A stretch of 64,000 nt of DNA, taken from positions 310,001-374,000 of the forward strand of contig NZ_CP114599.1 of assembly GCF_027286305.1 (NCBI RefSeq), written 5' to 3'. Shown piece after piece: positions 32,970-44,376 of the stretch. Origin of the DNA: Phenylobacterium sp. NIBR 498073. Its GTDB lineage: Bacteria; Pseudomonadota; Alphaproteobacteria; Caulobacterales; Caulobacteraceae. Under the pieces are notes generated by a model. That model made no database searches and was not told the origin of the DNA. It worked only from the letters and a program-made list of their open reading frames with translations. Position numbers and translations under genes: made by a program. Every line of letters begins with the position of its first letter. Position 1 is the first letter of the stretch.

Positions 32970-33965
32970 ATGTCGGCGCTGACGATCGCCTCGGTCTGGA
33001 TCAATGCGGTGCTCGACGGCCTGGTCCGCGAGGGACTGGAGCGCGCCGCCCTGACCCAGGGGTTGCGCGGAGTCGTCGACGGGCGGGCGCCGGACGCAGG
33101 CCAGATCGAGGTCGGCCTGGCGCGGCGCATCTGGCGGCGGGCCCGTGCGCTCAGCGACGATCCGCTGCTTGGCCTGAAGGTGGGCTCGCGATTGCCCATG
33201 CAGGCCGCCAACGTGGTCAGCGTGGTTCGGGCCCACAGCGGGACCTTCGAGGAATCGCTGCGCCACATGGCCCGCTACCAGGTGCTGCTCAGCGACAGCG
33301 GGCGGTTCATGCCGACCGCGCGGGAGGGCGGCCTGCGCCTGACCTACGAGCCCAGCAAGGCGGCCGTCGGCATCGACCCGCTGCAGATCGACTCGGTGGT
33401 GGGCGCCGCCGCCGGGCGCCGGCCGCGCCCGGTCCTGGTGCAGTTGGTCGGGCGCGCCGAGGTCGATCCCGCCCCGTTTGCGGACCTGCTCGGCTGTCCG
33501 GTGCGCATGGGCGCGGCCGCCGCGACCATCGACTTCGACGCCGCCGCCCTGGCCACGCCGATCCCAGGCGCCGACCCGGCCCTGCGCGACCTCAACCTGG
33601 CCTATGCGGAGTCCCTGCTGGCCGGCCGGCGGCGGATGGACGGCCTACGCCACAACGTGCGCGCGGCGATCGGCAAGCTTGGGCCCGGCGCGGCCGACGT
33701 GCCGTCGGTGGCGGCCCAGGTGGGTTGCTCGCCGCGCACCCTGCAGCGGCGGCTGGCGCAGGCGGGGACCAGTTTCAAGGCGCTAATCGAAAGCTATCGC
33801 ATGGAGGAGGCGCTGATCCTGCTCGCGGAATCCCAGGCCAGCATCGCCCAGATCGGCCGACTGCTCGGCTATTCGCAGACCAGCGCCTTCTCGCGGGCGG
33901 TTTCGCACTGGTGGGGGGCTTCGCCGCGCGCCCTGCGCCAGGCGAGGGGCGTTCCACTGCGCTGA
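32970..33965 (+). CDS. AraC-family regulator with arabinose-binding-like N-terminal domain
   Basis: Transcription regulator of 331 residues. Residues 1-200 resemble the AraC_binding_2/Arabinose_bd domain of the OruR/ArgR-like group (WRRARALSDDPLLGLKVGS, then SGTFEESLRHMARYQVLLSD). The C-terminal 100 residues hold the two helix-turn-helix motifs: VPSVAAQVGCSPRTLQRRLA and IAQIGRLLGYSQTSAFSRA, with the usual WWGASPRALR end. It is transcribed away from the Baeyer-Villiger monooxygenase and probably activates that gene in response to a substrate. Effector unknown. Confidence 0.92.
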   Translation: MSALTIASVWINAVLDGLVREGLERAALTQGLRGVVDGRAPDAGQIEVGLARRIWRRARALSDDPLLGLKVGSRLPMQAANVVSVVRAHSGTFEESLRHMARYQVLLSDSGRFMPTAREGGLRLTYEPSKAAVGIDPLQIDSVVGAAAGRRPRPVLVQLVGRAEVDPAPFADLLGCPVRMGAAAATIDFDAAALATPIPGADPALRDLNLAYAESLLAGRRRMDGLRHNVRAAIGKLGPGAADVPSVAAQVGCSPRTLQRRLAQAGTSFKALIESYRMEEALILLAESQASIAQIGRLLGYSQTSAFSRAVSHWWGASPRALRQARGVPLR

Positions 33966-34034
33966 TGAATTGCGGCGCGAGCACATTGCGCTTCAGGGTT
34001 GCCGAGTCGGCGATCTACGGGTTCAACTGTCGTC

Positions 34035-34496
34035 ATGGCATGGTCGTCGCGACAGGGTGTGCTGGATTCGCCGATAGGGCAGGTCGTCAACCTGGCCGGC
34101 CTGATGCTCGTAATCCTCGCCGTCCCGGCCCTCACGATCTACGAGACCTGGTCAGAACAGGCGGCCATGCGCCGGGCCTGGAACATCGCCGGCCCAGCAT
34201 GTCCTGTCGTCGAGGCCTCGCCGACCCTGTTCGGGGCCAAGGGGCCAAAGGCTTTCGAATATGGTGAGATCCGCTTCGAGCGGCGGTTCGGCCACGTCAG
34301 CTGCGTCGCCCCGGCCAAGCGCGGCATGGTCGGCGGCGAGGTCTATCGGGTCTGCCAGTTCAGCGCCCCGGCGGCGCTGGCCGTGACGACAGGCGGACGC
34401 ACCAGCCTCTACAAGCCCGGCGTCGGCCAACGCGCCACGGTCACCGTCCGCGACGGCCAGGTCAGCTGCGTCGTCGGCGGCTGGTTCACCGGCTGA
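34035..34496 (+). CDS. Hypothetical membrane-anchored protein
   Basis: Not recognised. 153 residues with one N-terminal hydrophobic helix (VVNLAGLMLVILAVPALTIY at about residues 18-37) and a soluble remainder that would face the periplasm. The soluble part has four cysteines (ACPVVE, VSCVAP, YRVCQF, VSCVVG), which could form two disulfides, and beta-rich segments. The ATG at 34035 is preferred over a start 36 bases upstream because it places the helix near the N-terminus, but no strong ribosome-binding site is seen for either. It stands between the AraC gene and an iron-type receptor, both on the same strand. Confidence 0.65.
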   Translation: MAWSSRQGVLDSPIGQVVNLAGLMLVILAVPALTIYETWSEQAAMRRAWNIAGPACPVVEASPTLFGAKGPKAFEYGEIRFERRFGHVSCVAPAKRGMVGGEVYRVCQFSAPAALAVTTGGRTSLYKPGVGQRATVTVRDGQVSCVVGGWFTG

Positions 34497-34538
34497 CCCC
34501 CCGCGACACCTCGCCCTGACCGGGCGCGCAGAAGTCTG

Positions 34539-34557
34539 TTGAGAGTAAGTCGCATTT
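34539..34557. promoter_or_regulatory. Possible Fur-like iron box
   Basis: AT-richer segment TTGAGAGTAAGTCGCATTT with a 7-1-7 symmetric core matching in 5 of 7 positions, 48 bases upstream of the receptor start. The resemblance to alphaproteobacterial Fur boxes, and the receptor-PepSY pair downstream, support iron control; it is a prediction. Confidence 0.42.
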
Positions 34558-34605
34558 GCCGCTATAGAGCGCGGCTCAAACAGACACAGTGCGTTCGGGG
34601 ATCTG

Positions 34606-36759
34606 ATGACGGTTATCGGTGGAGCGCGGATCGCGCGCGCAGGCTTGGCGGCGGGCGCCAGCCTGCTGGCCCTGACGATCGCGGGCGCCGCCCAGGCGCA
34701 GGACGCCAAGGGCGCAACCGAGGTCTCGGAACTGGTGATCACCGCCGCGCGCACGACCCTGCCGGCCAGCGCCCTGCCGATGACGGTGGATGTGGTCGAC
34801 TCCGAGGACCTGGCCCAGCAGGTTTCGATCAGCGGCTCGATCGTCGATGCGGTGTCGTCCCTGTCGCCTTCGTTCTCGCCGACGCGCCAGAAGCTGTCGG
34901 GCAGCGGCGAGACCCTGCGCGGCCGCTCGCCGCTCTACGCCATCAACGGCATTCCGCAGTCGACCCCGATCCGCGACGGGTCGCGCGACGGCTTCACCAT
35001 CGACGCCTTCTTCATCGATCACGTGGAGCTGATCTACGGATCCAACGCCCTCCAGGGCATCGGCGCGACCGGCGGGGTGGTCAACCAGGTCACCGTCGGC
35101 CCGCCGAAAGAGGACGGGCTGTCGGGCCGGGTCCTGGTCCAGGCCAGCACCGACGCCCAGGCGCACGGCGACGGCCTAGGCTGGAAGACCGCGGGCCTCG
35201 GGGCCTGGCGCAGCGGCGCCTTCGACGCCACGCTCGGCCTCGCCTACGAGGCGCGCGGCGCCTTCTATGACGGCCATGGCGCCCGCATCGGCGTCGACAA
35301 CACCCAGGGCGAAATCCAGGATTCCACCAGCACCTCGATCTTCGGTCGCTTCGGCTGGCAGATCGACGACAGCCTGCGCCTGGACCTCATCGCCAACCGC
35401 TTCGAACTGAAGGGCGACGGCGACTATGTCATCGTGGCCGGCGACCGCACGAAGAACCGCCCGGCCAGCTCGATGCGCGGCTCGCCCGAGGGACGCACCG
35501 CGGCCAACCGCGTCGAGACAGTGTCGCTGGCCCTGACCGACGACGATCTGTGGGGCGGCGATCTCAACGCTCAGCTGTTCTACAACCGCTCGCGCGACAC
35601 CTTCGGCGGCGACCGCAGCGCCACGTTCCAGGACGTGCGCCTGGCCCCGCTCGGCACGCTGTTCGACCAGTCCTCCAACGAATCCGAGAAGCTCGGCGCC
35701 CGCGCCAGCTATGAGCGCGAAGCGCCGTTCGTGCCCGGCCTGACCGGCACGCTGGGCCTCGACACCCTGCGTGACGAAACCGCCCAGACCCTGATCGCCA
35801 CCAATCGCGTCTGGGTGCCGCCGACCGAGTTCCGGAGCGTCGCGCCGTTCGTGCAGGCCAACCTCGCCCTGTTCGGCGACAAGGTGCATCTGGCCGGCGG
35901 CGCCCGCTACGAGTCGGTGACCCTGAAGGTCGGCGACTACACGACCCTGGCGACCTATGGCTCGCGCGCGGTCGGCGGCGGCGAGCCGAGCTTCGACGCC
36001 ACCCTGGTCAACGGCGGCATCGTCGTGACCCCGATCGAGGGCCTGCGCTTCTACGCCAGCTACGCCGAGGGCTACACGGTGCCCGACGTCGGCCGCATCC
36101 TGCGCGGGGTGAACCGCGACGGCGTCGACGTCGACAGCTTCCTCGACATCAGCCCGGTGGTTTCCGACAACCAGGAGATCGGCGCGGAGTGGAAGTACGG
36201 CCCGATCGAGGCCAGCGCCGCCTACTTCTGGTCGACGTCCAAGCTCGGCCAACTGCTGGTGCTGAACCCGGCCACCAACGTCTATGACGTGCAGCGCCAG
36301 CGGGTGGAGATCGAGGGCCTGGAACTGAACGTCTCGGCCAGAACGCCGGTGCCCGGGGTGAGCGTCAACGCCGGCTACGCCAAGCTCAAGGGCCGCGCCG
36401 ACAGCAATGGCGACGGCAGCGTCGACATCGACCTGGACGGCGCCAACATCTCGCCCGACCGCTTCAACTTCGCGCTGATCTACCAGGACGGCCCGCTGTC
36501 GGCGCGGCTGCAGAGCCAGTCCTACCTAGAGCGCAGTTTCGAGGGCGCCGATCCGCGCAATAGTTTCGGCGGCTACACCCTGATCGACGCCTCGGTCCGC
36601 TACGAGGCGGGCTTCGGCGACGTGGTCTTCAGCGTCCAGAACCTGATGGACGAGTACTATCTGAGCTATGCGTCCGACACGAGCAACGCGACCGACAACC
36701 TGCGCTACTTCGCCGGCCGGGGCCGGGTCTTCACGCTCGGCCTGGAGCGCAAGTTCTGA
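34606..36759 (+). CDS. TonB-dependent siderophore-type receptor
   Basis: Outer-membrane receptor of 717 residues. Signal peptide to AAQAQ (about residue 32), TonB box SELVITAAR, plug domain with ETLRGRSPLYAING, then FIDHVELIYGSNALQG and GATGGVVN, and a barrel with the YASYAEGYTVPDVGRILRG strand and the C-terminal EYYLSYAS and FTLGLERKF ending in phenylalanine. The plug and the linked PepSY gene fit ferric-siderophore receptors. The ATG at 34606 follows GGGGATCTG. The stop overlaps the ATG of the PepSY gene (TGATG), so translation is coupled. A candidate iron box lies upstream. Confidence 0.92.
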   Translation: MTVIGGARIARAGLAAGASLLALTIAGAAQAQDAKGATEVSELVITAARTTLPASALPMTVDVVDSEDLAQQVSISGSIVDAVSSLSPSFSPTRQKLSGSGETLRGRSPLYAINGIPQSTPIRDGSRDGFTIDAFFIDHVELIYGSNALQGIGATGGVVNQVTVGPPKEDGLSGRVLVQASTDAQAHGDGLGWKTAGLGAWRSGAFDATLGLAYEARGAFYDGHGARIGVDNTQGEIQDSTSTSIFGRFGWQIDDSLRLDLIANRFELKGDGDYVIVAGDRTKNRPASSMRGSPEGRTAANRVETVSLALTDDDLWGGDLNAQLFYNRSRDTFGGDRSATFQDVRLAPLGTLFDQSSNESEKLGARASYEREAPFVPGLTGTLGLDTLRDETAQTLIATNRVWVPPTEFRSVAPFVQANLALFGDKVHLAGGARYESVTLKVGDYTTLATYGSRAVGGGEPSFDATLVNGGIVVTPIEGLRFYASYAEGYTVPDVGRILRGVNRDGVDVDSFLDISPVVSDNQEIGAEWKYGPIEASAAYFWSTSKLGQLLVLNPATNVYDVQRQRVEIEGLELNVSARTPVPGVSVNAGYAKLKGRADSNGDGSVDIDLDGANISPDRFNFALIYQDGPLSARLQSQSYLERSFEGADPRNSFGGYTLIDASVRYEAGFGDVVFSVQNLMDEYYLSYASDTSNATDNLRYFAGRGRVFTLGLERKF

Positions 36760-37853
36760 TGCCGACCCTGAGGCTCCTGCACCGGTGGGCCGGAGGCCTG
36801 GTGGGTATCTTCCTGGCGGTGCTCGGCCTCTCGGGGGCGTTGCTGGTGCACAAGGACGACTTCCTGCGCGCCACCCTGCCGCACGCCGCCGATCCGCAGG
36901 TGCAGGACGCAGCAAGCATCGCCGCGGCGGCCGAGAAGATCTTCGCAGGGCCGGACGCGCCGCGCTCGATCATCCTGGCCAGCGAGCGGATGGGCCTGCA
37001 CCGGCTGAACTACGGCGACGCGAACCGCGGCGCCTACGCCGACCAGAGCGGCGAGATTGTCGCCTCCTGGACGTCCAAGTGGGAGCGGCCGGAAGTCTGG
37101 TTGTTCGACCTGCACCACCACCTGCTGACCGGCGACGCCGGCGAACTGGCCGCCGGGATCATGGCGCTGGTCGGTCTCGGCTTCGTGGTCACCGGGGTGA
37201 TCCTGTGGTGGCCGGCGCGGCGGCTGTTCGCCCTGCGCGCCTGGCCGGCGAACATGAGCCGCAACGCCGTGGTGCGCCAGCATCGCGACCTTGGCGTCGT
37301 GACCGCGCCGCTGCTGTTCGTCTCGATGCTGACCGGGGTGATGATGACCTTGCCGGCGGTCGAGGACCTGCTGCTGGCCCCGTTCACCTCGCCCGCGGCG
37401 ATGTCCGCCGCCGTCAAGCCGCCGAGCGAAAAGGGCGGCCCGCTCGCCGCCGACCTCGACGTCGACGCCCTGCTGGCGAGCGCCCGGGCCCGGTATCCCG
37501 ATGGCGAGCTGCGGATCATCAGCCTGCCGGCCAAGCCGGGCGGGCTGATCTCGCTGCGCCTGCGCCAGCAAGGCGAATGGCTGCCTAACGGCCGGACCAT
37601 GTTCTGGTTCGATCCGGCCGACGGACGGCTGGTCGCCAGCCGCGACGCCCAGGCGATGCCGTTGGGCCTGCGAATCGCCAACGCCGAGTATCCGATCCAC
37701 GCGGCCAAGGTCGGCGGCCTGCCCTACCGACTGGTGATGAGCGTCTCGGGCCTGACCCTGGCGCTGCTCGGTTCGCTGGCGGTCTGGACCTTCTGGGCTG
37801 GGCCGAAGATCCAGAAGCGCAAGCGGCGCGCGCCGGTCGCCAAGGCGGCCTGA
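36759..37853 (+). CDS. PepSY-associated transmembrane protein
   Basis: Inner-membrane protein of 364 residues of the PepSY_TM family, probably a ferric-siderophore reductase. It opens RLLHRWAGGLVGIFLAVLGLSG (helix 1 with the conserved LHRW histidine), then FDLHHHLLTGDAGE and IMALVGLGFVVTGVILWWP (helix 2), VVRQHRDLGVVTAPLLFVSMLTG (helix 3), a periplasmic PepSY part, and a final helix near residues 325-345. Conserved histidines in the helices could bind haem. It overlaps the receptor stop by one base and acts with it in iron release or reduction, by analogy with FsrB/FhuF-linked systems. Confidence 0.88.
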   Translation: MPTLRLLHRWAGGLVGIFLAVLGLSGALLVHKDDFLRATLPHAADPQVQDAASIAAAAEKIFAGPDAPRSIILASERMGLHRLNYGDANRGAYADQSGEIVASWTSKWERPEVWLFDLHHHLLTGDAGELAAGIMALVGLGFVVTGVILWWPARRLFALRAWPANMSRNAVVRQHRDLGVVTAPLLFVSMLTGVMMTLPAVEDLLLAPFTSPAAMSAAVKPPSEKGGPLAADLDVDALLASARARYPDGELRIISLPAKPGGLISLRLRQQGEWLPNGRTMFWFDPADGRLVASRDAQAMPLGLRIANAEYPIHAAKVGGLPYRLVMSVSGLTLALLGSLAVWTFWAGPKIQKRKRRAPVAKAA

Positions 37854-37931
37854 CGCGGATTCGGCCGGTCGGGCGAACCGTGCTCGCAAATGTCTGGCGG
37901 GCGGTATGTTCGCGCGGCTAAGCTGGTCGCC

Positions 37932-39101
37932 ATGAATCCGCGCATTTTTGTCCTGACCATGGTGACGTTCGCGTTCGGGTCGGGCGCCTTCATCTTCGCC
38001 GGCCTGCTGGAAGCGCTGGCCGCGGACCTTGGGGTCACCACCGCCGTGGCCGGACAGCTGCAGACGGTGTTCGTGCTGACCTCGGCGGTGCTGGGACCGG
38101 TCGCGGCCTGGCTGTTCGCGCGGGTCGACCGCAAGGTGATGGTGATCGCGGGCCTCAGCCTCGGCCTGGTGCTGCACATTGCCTGCGCCCTGACCCCGAA
38201 CTTCGAGACGCTGATGGTGCTGCGGGCCCTGGCGGGCCTGGCCGGGGCCATGTCGGGCCCAGCGGCCAGCGTCGCGGCCGCCTCGCTGGCCCCGCCGGAT
38301 CGGCGCGGATCGGCCCTGGCCATGGTGTCGGGCGGCATGACCCTGGCGTTCGTGGTCGGCATTCCGATCGGCAGCGTGGTCGGCGACCTATTCGGCTGGC
38401 GCGCGACCTTCGTGACCGCCGCCGTGCTGTCGGCGATCGCCCTGGCCGGGGTGCTGCTGTTCCTGCCGCGGGTGCCGGCGCCGCCCAAGCGCGCCGGCGG
38501 CAGCCTCGACCTGCCGGCGATCTGGCCGCTTTACCTGACTACTTTCCTGGCCTTTGCGGCCAACATGACCCTGAACCTCTACATCGCCCCGATCGTGCGG
38601 GTGGGGGCCGGCGTCACCGGCGCGGGCGTCGGCGCCTTCCAGTCGATGATCGGCTTCGGCTCCATCGTCGGCCTGTGGCTGGGGGCGCGGGCCGCCAACC
38701 GCGACCTCGGACGCAGCTGGATCCTGATCGGCTTTGCGATCCAGGCGACGGCGATGAGCATTCACTTCGCCGCCACCCACCAGGTCGCGCCGGCCGGCTG
38801 GCCCAGCGCCGCCCTGGTCGCCTTGGGGATCTTCGTGGCCGCGACGGCGCTGTTCTCAATCACGCCGGTGATCCAGTCGCGGCTGATCGCGATGACCGAG
38901 GGCGCGCCGGTCGCCTTGGCGCTCAACGGATCGGTGATCTCGGTCGGCCAGGCGCTGGGCTCGGCCATGGGCGGACTGGCGCTGGCGACCTACGGCGTGC
39001 CGGCGATCCCCGGCGCGGCGCTGACCATGTCGCTGCTGGCGCTGGCCACCCTGGCCTTCGTGTTCCCCAGGCCGCGACCGACCCTCGCCCCGAAGCCGTA
39101 G
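37932..39101 (+). CDS. MFS transporter, DHA1-type
   Basis: Major facilitator transporter of 389 residues with about 12 hydrophobic helices. It has the loop 2-3 motif (FARVDRKVMVIAG, a variant of the family GxxxDRxGRR motif) and the loop 4-5 region GLAGAMSGPAASVAAASL. It resembles the AraJ/YdhP group of sugar or drug efflux carriers. The ATG at 37932 is used because the first helix begins right after it; an upstream GTG-type start at 37890 would add 14 hydrophilic residues. It lies 78 bases after the PepSY gene and could export a siderophore, but that is only suggested by position. Confidence 0.88.
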   Translation: MNPRIFVLTMVTFAFGSGAFIFAGLLEALAADLGVTTAVAGQLQTVFVLTSAVLGPVAAWLFARVDRKVMVIAGLSLGLVLHIACALTPNFETLMVLRALAGLAGAMSGPAASVAAASLAPPDRRGSALAMVSGGMTLAFVVGIPIGSVVGDLFGWRATFVTAAVLSAIALAGVLLFLPRVPAPPKRAGGSLDLPAIWPLYLTTFLAFAANMTLNLYIAPIVRVGAGVTGAGVGAFQSMIGFGSIVGLWLGARAANRDLGRSWILIGFAIQATAMSIHFAATHQVAPAGWPSAALVALGIFVAATALFSITPVIQSRLIAMTEGAPVALALNGSVISVGQALGSAMGGLALATYGVPAIPGAALTMSLLALATLAFVFPRPRPTLAPKP

Positions 39102-39127
39102 GATCCGTTTCGGCGCGAGACATGGGA

Positions 39128-39151
39128 GCCGGAGGGGCGAGCCCCTCCGGC
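39128..39151. terminator. Bidirectional stem-loop between MFS and repeat-protein genes
   Basis: Perfect 10-base arms around CGAG (39128-39137, 39142-39151), 26 bases after the MFS stop and 11 bases after the repeat-protein stop. The plus-strand side is followed by ATTGGTTTGG. Position suits termination from both sides. Confidence 0.6.
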
Positions 39152-39162
39152 ATTGGTTTGGC

Positions 39163-39861
39163 CTAGTGCCTCAGTTCGCGGGCGCCGGCCATACGCCGGG
39201 CCCGGCCGTGACGTATGGCCTTTTGACCGACCAGGAAGCGCACCAGTTGGCGATCATCGTCGTCATCCTCGATGCCTTCGGCCTCGTCCTCGTCTCTGCG
39301 CTCGCTGAGCACGTGGGCCAAGACCAGTCGGCGCAGACGCCGCCGGCGCCGGGCGCCCCCGACCAGGACTCGAGCCAGGCGCCGATCCTCATCGCTGTCT
39401 CCCTCATCCTCGATACCCTCGTCCTCGTCTTCGTCGCCGCGTTGACGGAGCATCTGCGCGAGCACCAGGCGACGCAGACGCCGCTTGCGCGCTGCCCCGC
39501 CGACCAGCAGGCGAGCGAGGTTATGATCCTCGTCGTCGCCTTCCTCATCCTCGATACCCTCCCCCTCGTCTTCGTCGCTGCGTTGGCGGAGCATCTGGGC
39601 GAGCACCAGGCGGCGAAGTCGCCGCTTGCGCACGGCGCCGCCGACCAGGAGGCGAGCCAGGCGCTGGTCTTCCCCGCCGCCTTCATCGTCGTCGATGCCT
39701 TCCTCCTCGTCGTCGGCTTCGGCTCCACGCTTGTCGCTGATGAGACGGGCGATCAGCAGCCGCCGCATGCGCTTGCGGCCCCGTATCTTGCCGCCAGCGA
39801 GCAGGCGGGCGATGTCGTCGGTGTCTCTGCCATCGCCTTCGTAATTGATGTCAAACGTCAT
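39163..39861 (-). CDS. Unknown protein of alternating basic-helix and acidic-linker repeats
   Basis: Not recognised. The 232-residue protein is built almost entirely of five tandem units starting at about residues 17, 68, 115, 162 and 206, with spacings of 51, 47, 47 and 44. Each unit has a basic amphipathic helix of the form LARLLVGGA-x-RKRRLRRLV-LAQMLRQR, and four are followed by an acidic linker of 16 to 22 residues rich in Asp, Glu and Gly, usually containing EGIED. No signal peptide, membrane helix or enzyme motif is seen. Start: AGGAG lies 9 bases before the ATG at 39861. The charge blocks suggest binding to nucleic acid or polyphosphate, self-assembly, or both; this is inference. The next gene upstream (39955-40452) is probably co-transcribed. 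Confidence 0.75.
   Translation of the reverse strand: MTFDINYEGDGRDTDDIARLLAGGKIRGRKRMRRLLIARLISDKRGAEADDEEEGIDDDEGGGEDQRLARLLVGGAVRKRRLRRLVLAQMLRQRSDEDEGEGIEDEEGDDEDHNLARLLVGGAARKRRLRRLVLAQMLRQRGDEDEDEGIEDEGDSDEDRRLARVLVGGARRRRRLRRLVLAHVLSERRDEDEAEGIEDDDDDRQLVRFLVGQKAIRHGRARRMAGARELRH
39247..39813 (-). repeat. In-frame tandem repeat of about 132-153 bases, four full units
   Basis: The coding repeats of the charge-block protein are visible in the DNA as well as the protein. The two central units (residues 68-114 and 115-161) are each 141 bases and nearly identical, so duplication is recent or maintained. Confidence 0.75.
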
Positions 39862-39954
39862 CGAGTGCTCCTCGTGTGGTTGCTTGCAGGCCGCGTCGCA
39901 AGGCGCGCTGTCCGGACGGCGCGGTTGGCTTCATCCCCGACTTGACGTGAGTGA

Positions 39955-40452
39955 CTAGTGGTCGGCGCCGGCGTCCGAGGCCCGGTCGCGGCTCGCGGCT
40001 CGCTCGATCAGCGTTCCCACGATCGCGGGGCTCAAGACATCGAACTGGGTTAGACGCTTGGCGGCGCTTTCAGCGATTAGCGAACGCAACAGCATCCGCG
40101 ACAGCTCGGCGTCCTCTTCGGACTCCGGTGTTTCTTCGCCCCGGGCCTGCTGGCCCAGAACGCAGGCGACGCCCGCCTCGAACGCCCGTTCAACGATGTC
40201 TCTCAGTGTCGCTTGGGGCTTCAGCTCGGACAGGCGGGTGCGCTCTTCGTCGGAAAGCTCCCGGCGATCGCCGGAGGCGCCCATGCTCTCGATGCTGATC
40301 ACCCGTCCCGTGCCGGGATCGACGTTGATGGATAGGAGCGGCGGGACCGCCTGTTCGGATGATCCGGCGGAGGCTTTTTTCCTGCCCGTCGTGGCTGATG
40401 ACGCCGCGGCGAAAGAGGGGTGTTCATCGACTGGGGACACGGTGACCTCCAT
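39955..40452 (-). CDS. Hypothetical protein upstream of the repeat protein
   Basis: Not recognised. 165 residues: a disordered Ser/Ala-rich N-terminus to about residue 36, a short beta-like segment LLSINVDPGTGRVISIESM (about 39-57), then charged helices (ELSDEERTRLSELKPQATLR, RDIVERAFEAGVACVLG) and a C-terminal helical part AELSRMLLRSLIAESAAKRL. That last segment is similar in pattern to the first helix of the repeat protein downstream. The ATG at 40452 has a GGGGGAAAGG site; the frame is open further upstream but without a better start. The gap to the repeat-protein gene is 93 bases. From 40453 to 40727 I see no gene. Confidence 0.62.
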   Translation of the reverse strand: MEVTVSPVDEHPSFAAASSATTGRKKASAGSSEQAVPPLLSINVDPGTGRVISIESMGASGDRRELSDEERTRLSELKPQATLRDIVERAFEAGVACVLGQQARGEETPESEEDAELSRMLLRSLIAESAAKRLTQFDVLSPAIVGTLIERAASRDRASDAGADH

Positions 40453-40727
40453 GCCTTTCCCCCATAGCCAACATGCTACGCGCCCGGCGTGAGGCACTCT
40501 CCTAGGTTCATTGCCCACGCGTAGAACCCCCGGACCGTCGCAGGGGGCGGGGGCGTCAGTCGACGCGCATCGAAGGCCGCGCCGTACGGATGACGACGTG
40601 TTGGATCCGGCGAGACTGCGGTCACGGTCGGCCGCCATCTCCCTCACGCCAGACATGGCGCAGAACTGCGCGGCGGCGGTGGTCCCCACGCCGCAAAGCT
40701 AGGCTTCCAAGCGAGGAGAGTACGACC

Positions 40728-44293
<3,566 letters not shown>

Positions 44294-44376
44294 CGCCGCC
44301 TCATAGCCGGTTTCGCGAGCCGGGGCGAAGGCTTGAGCGCGGTGTGGAAACAGCTACGCTGCAGCCGGGGGTTGCG

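Noticed and set aside
39166..39945. Long plus-strand open frame opposite the charge-block repeat protein, with repeated hydrophobic stretches
   Set aside because: It is the mirror of the repeats: antisense of Asp/Glu codons gives hydrophobic ones. The minus frame has AGGAG before its ATG and sits in an operon-like position; the plus frame has neither.
40511..40702. 63-residue plus-strand frame before gyrB's 3' end
   Set aside because: Composition is random-like, and there is no ribosome-binding site or conserved motif.
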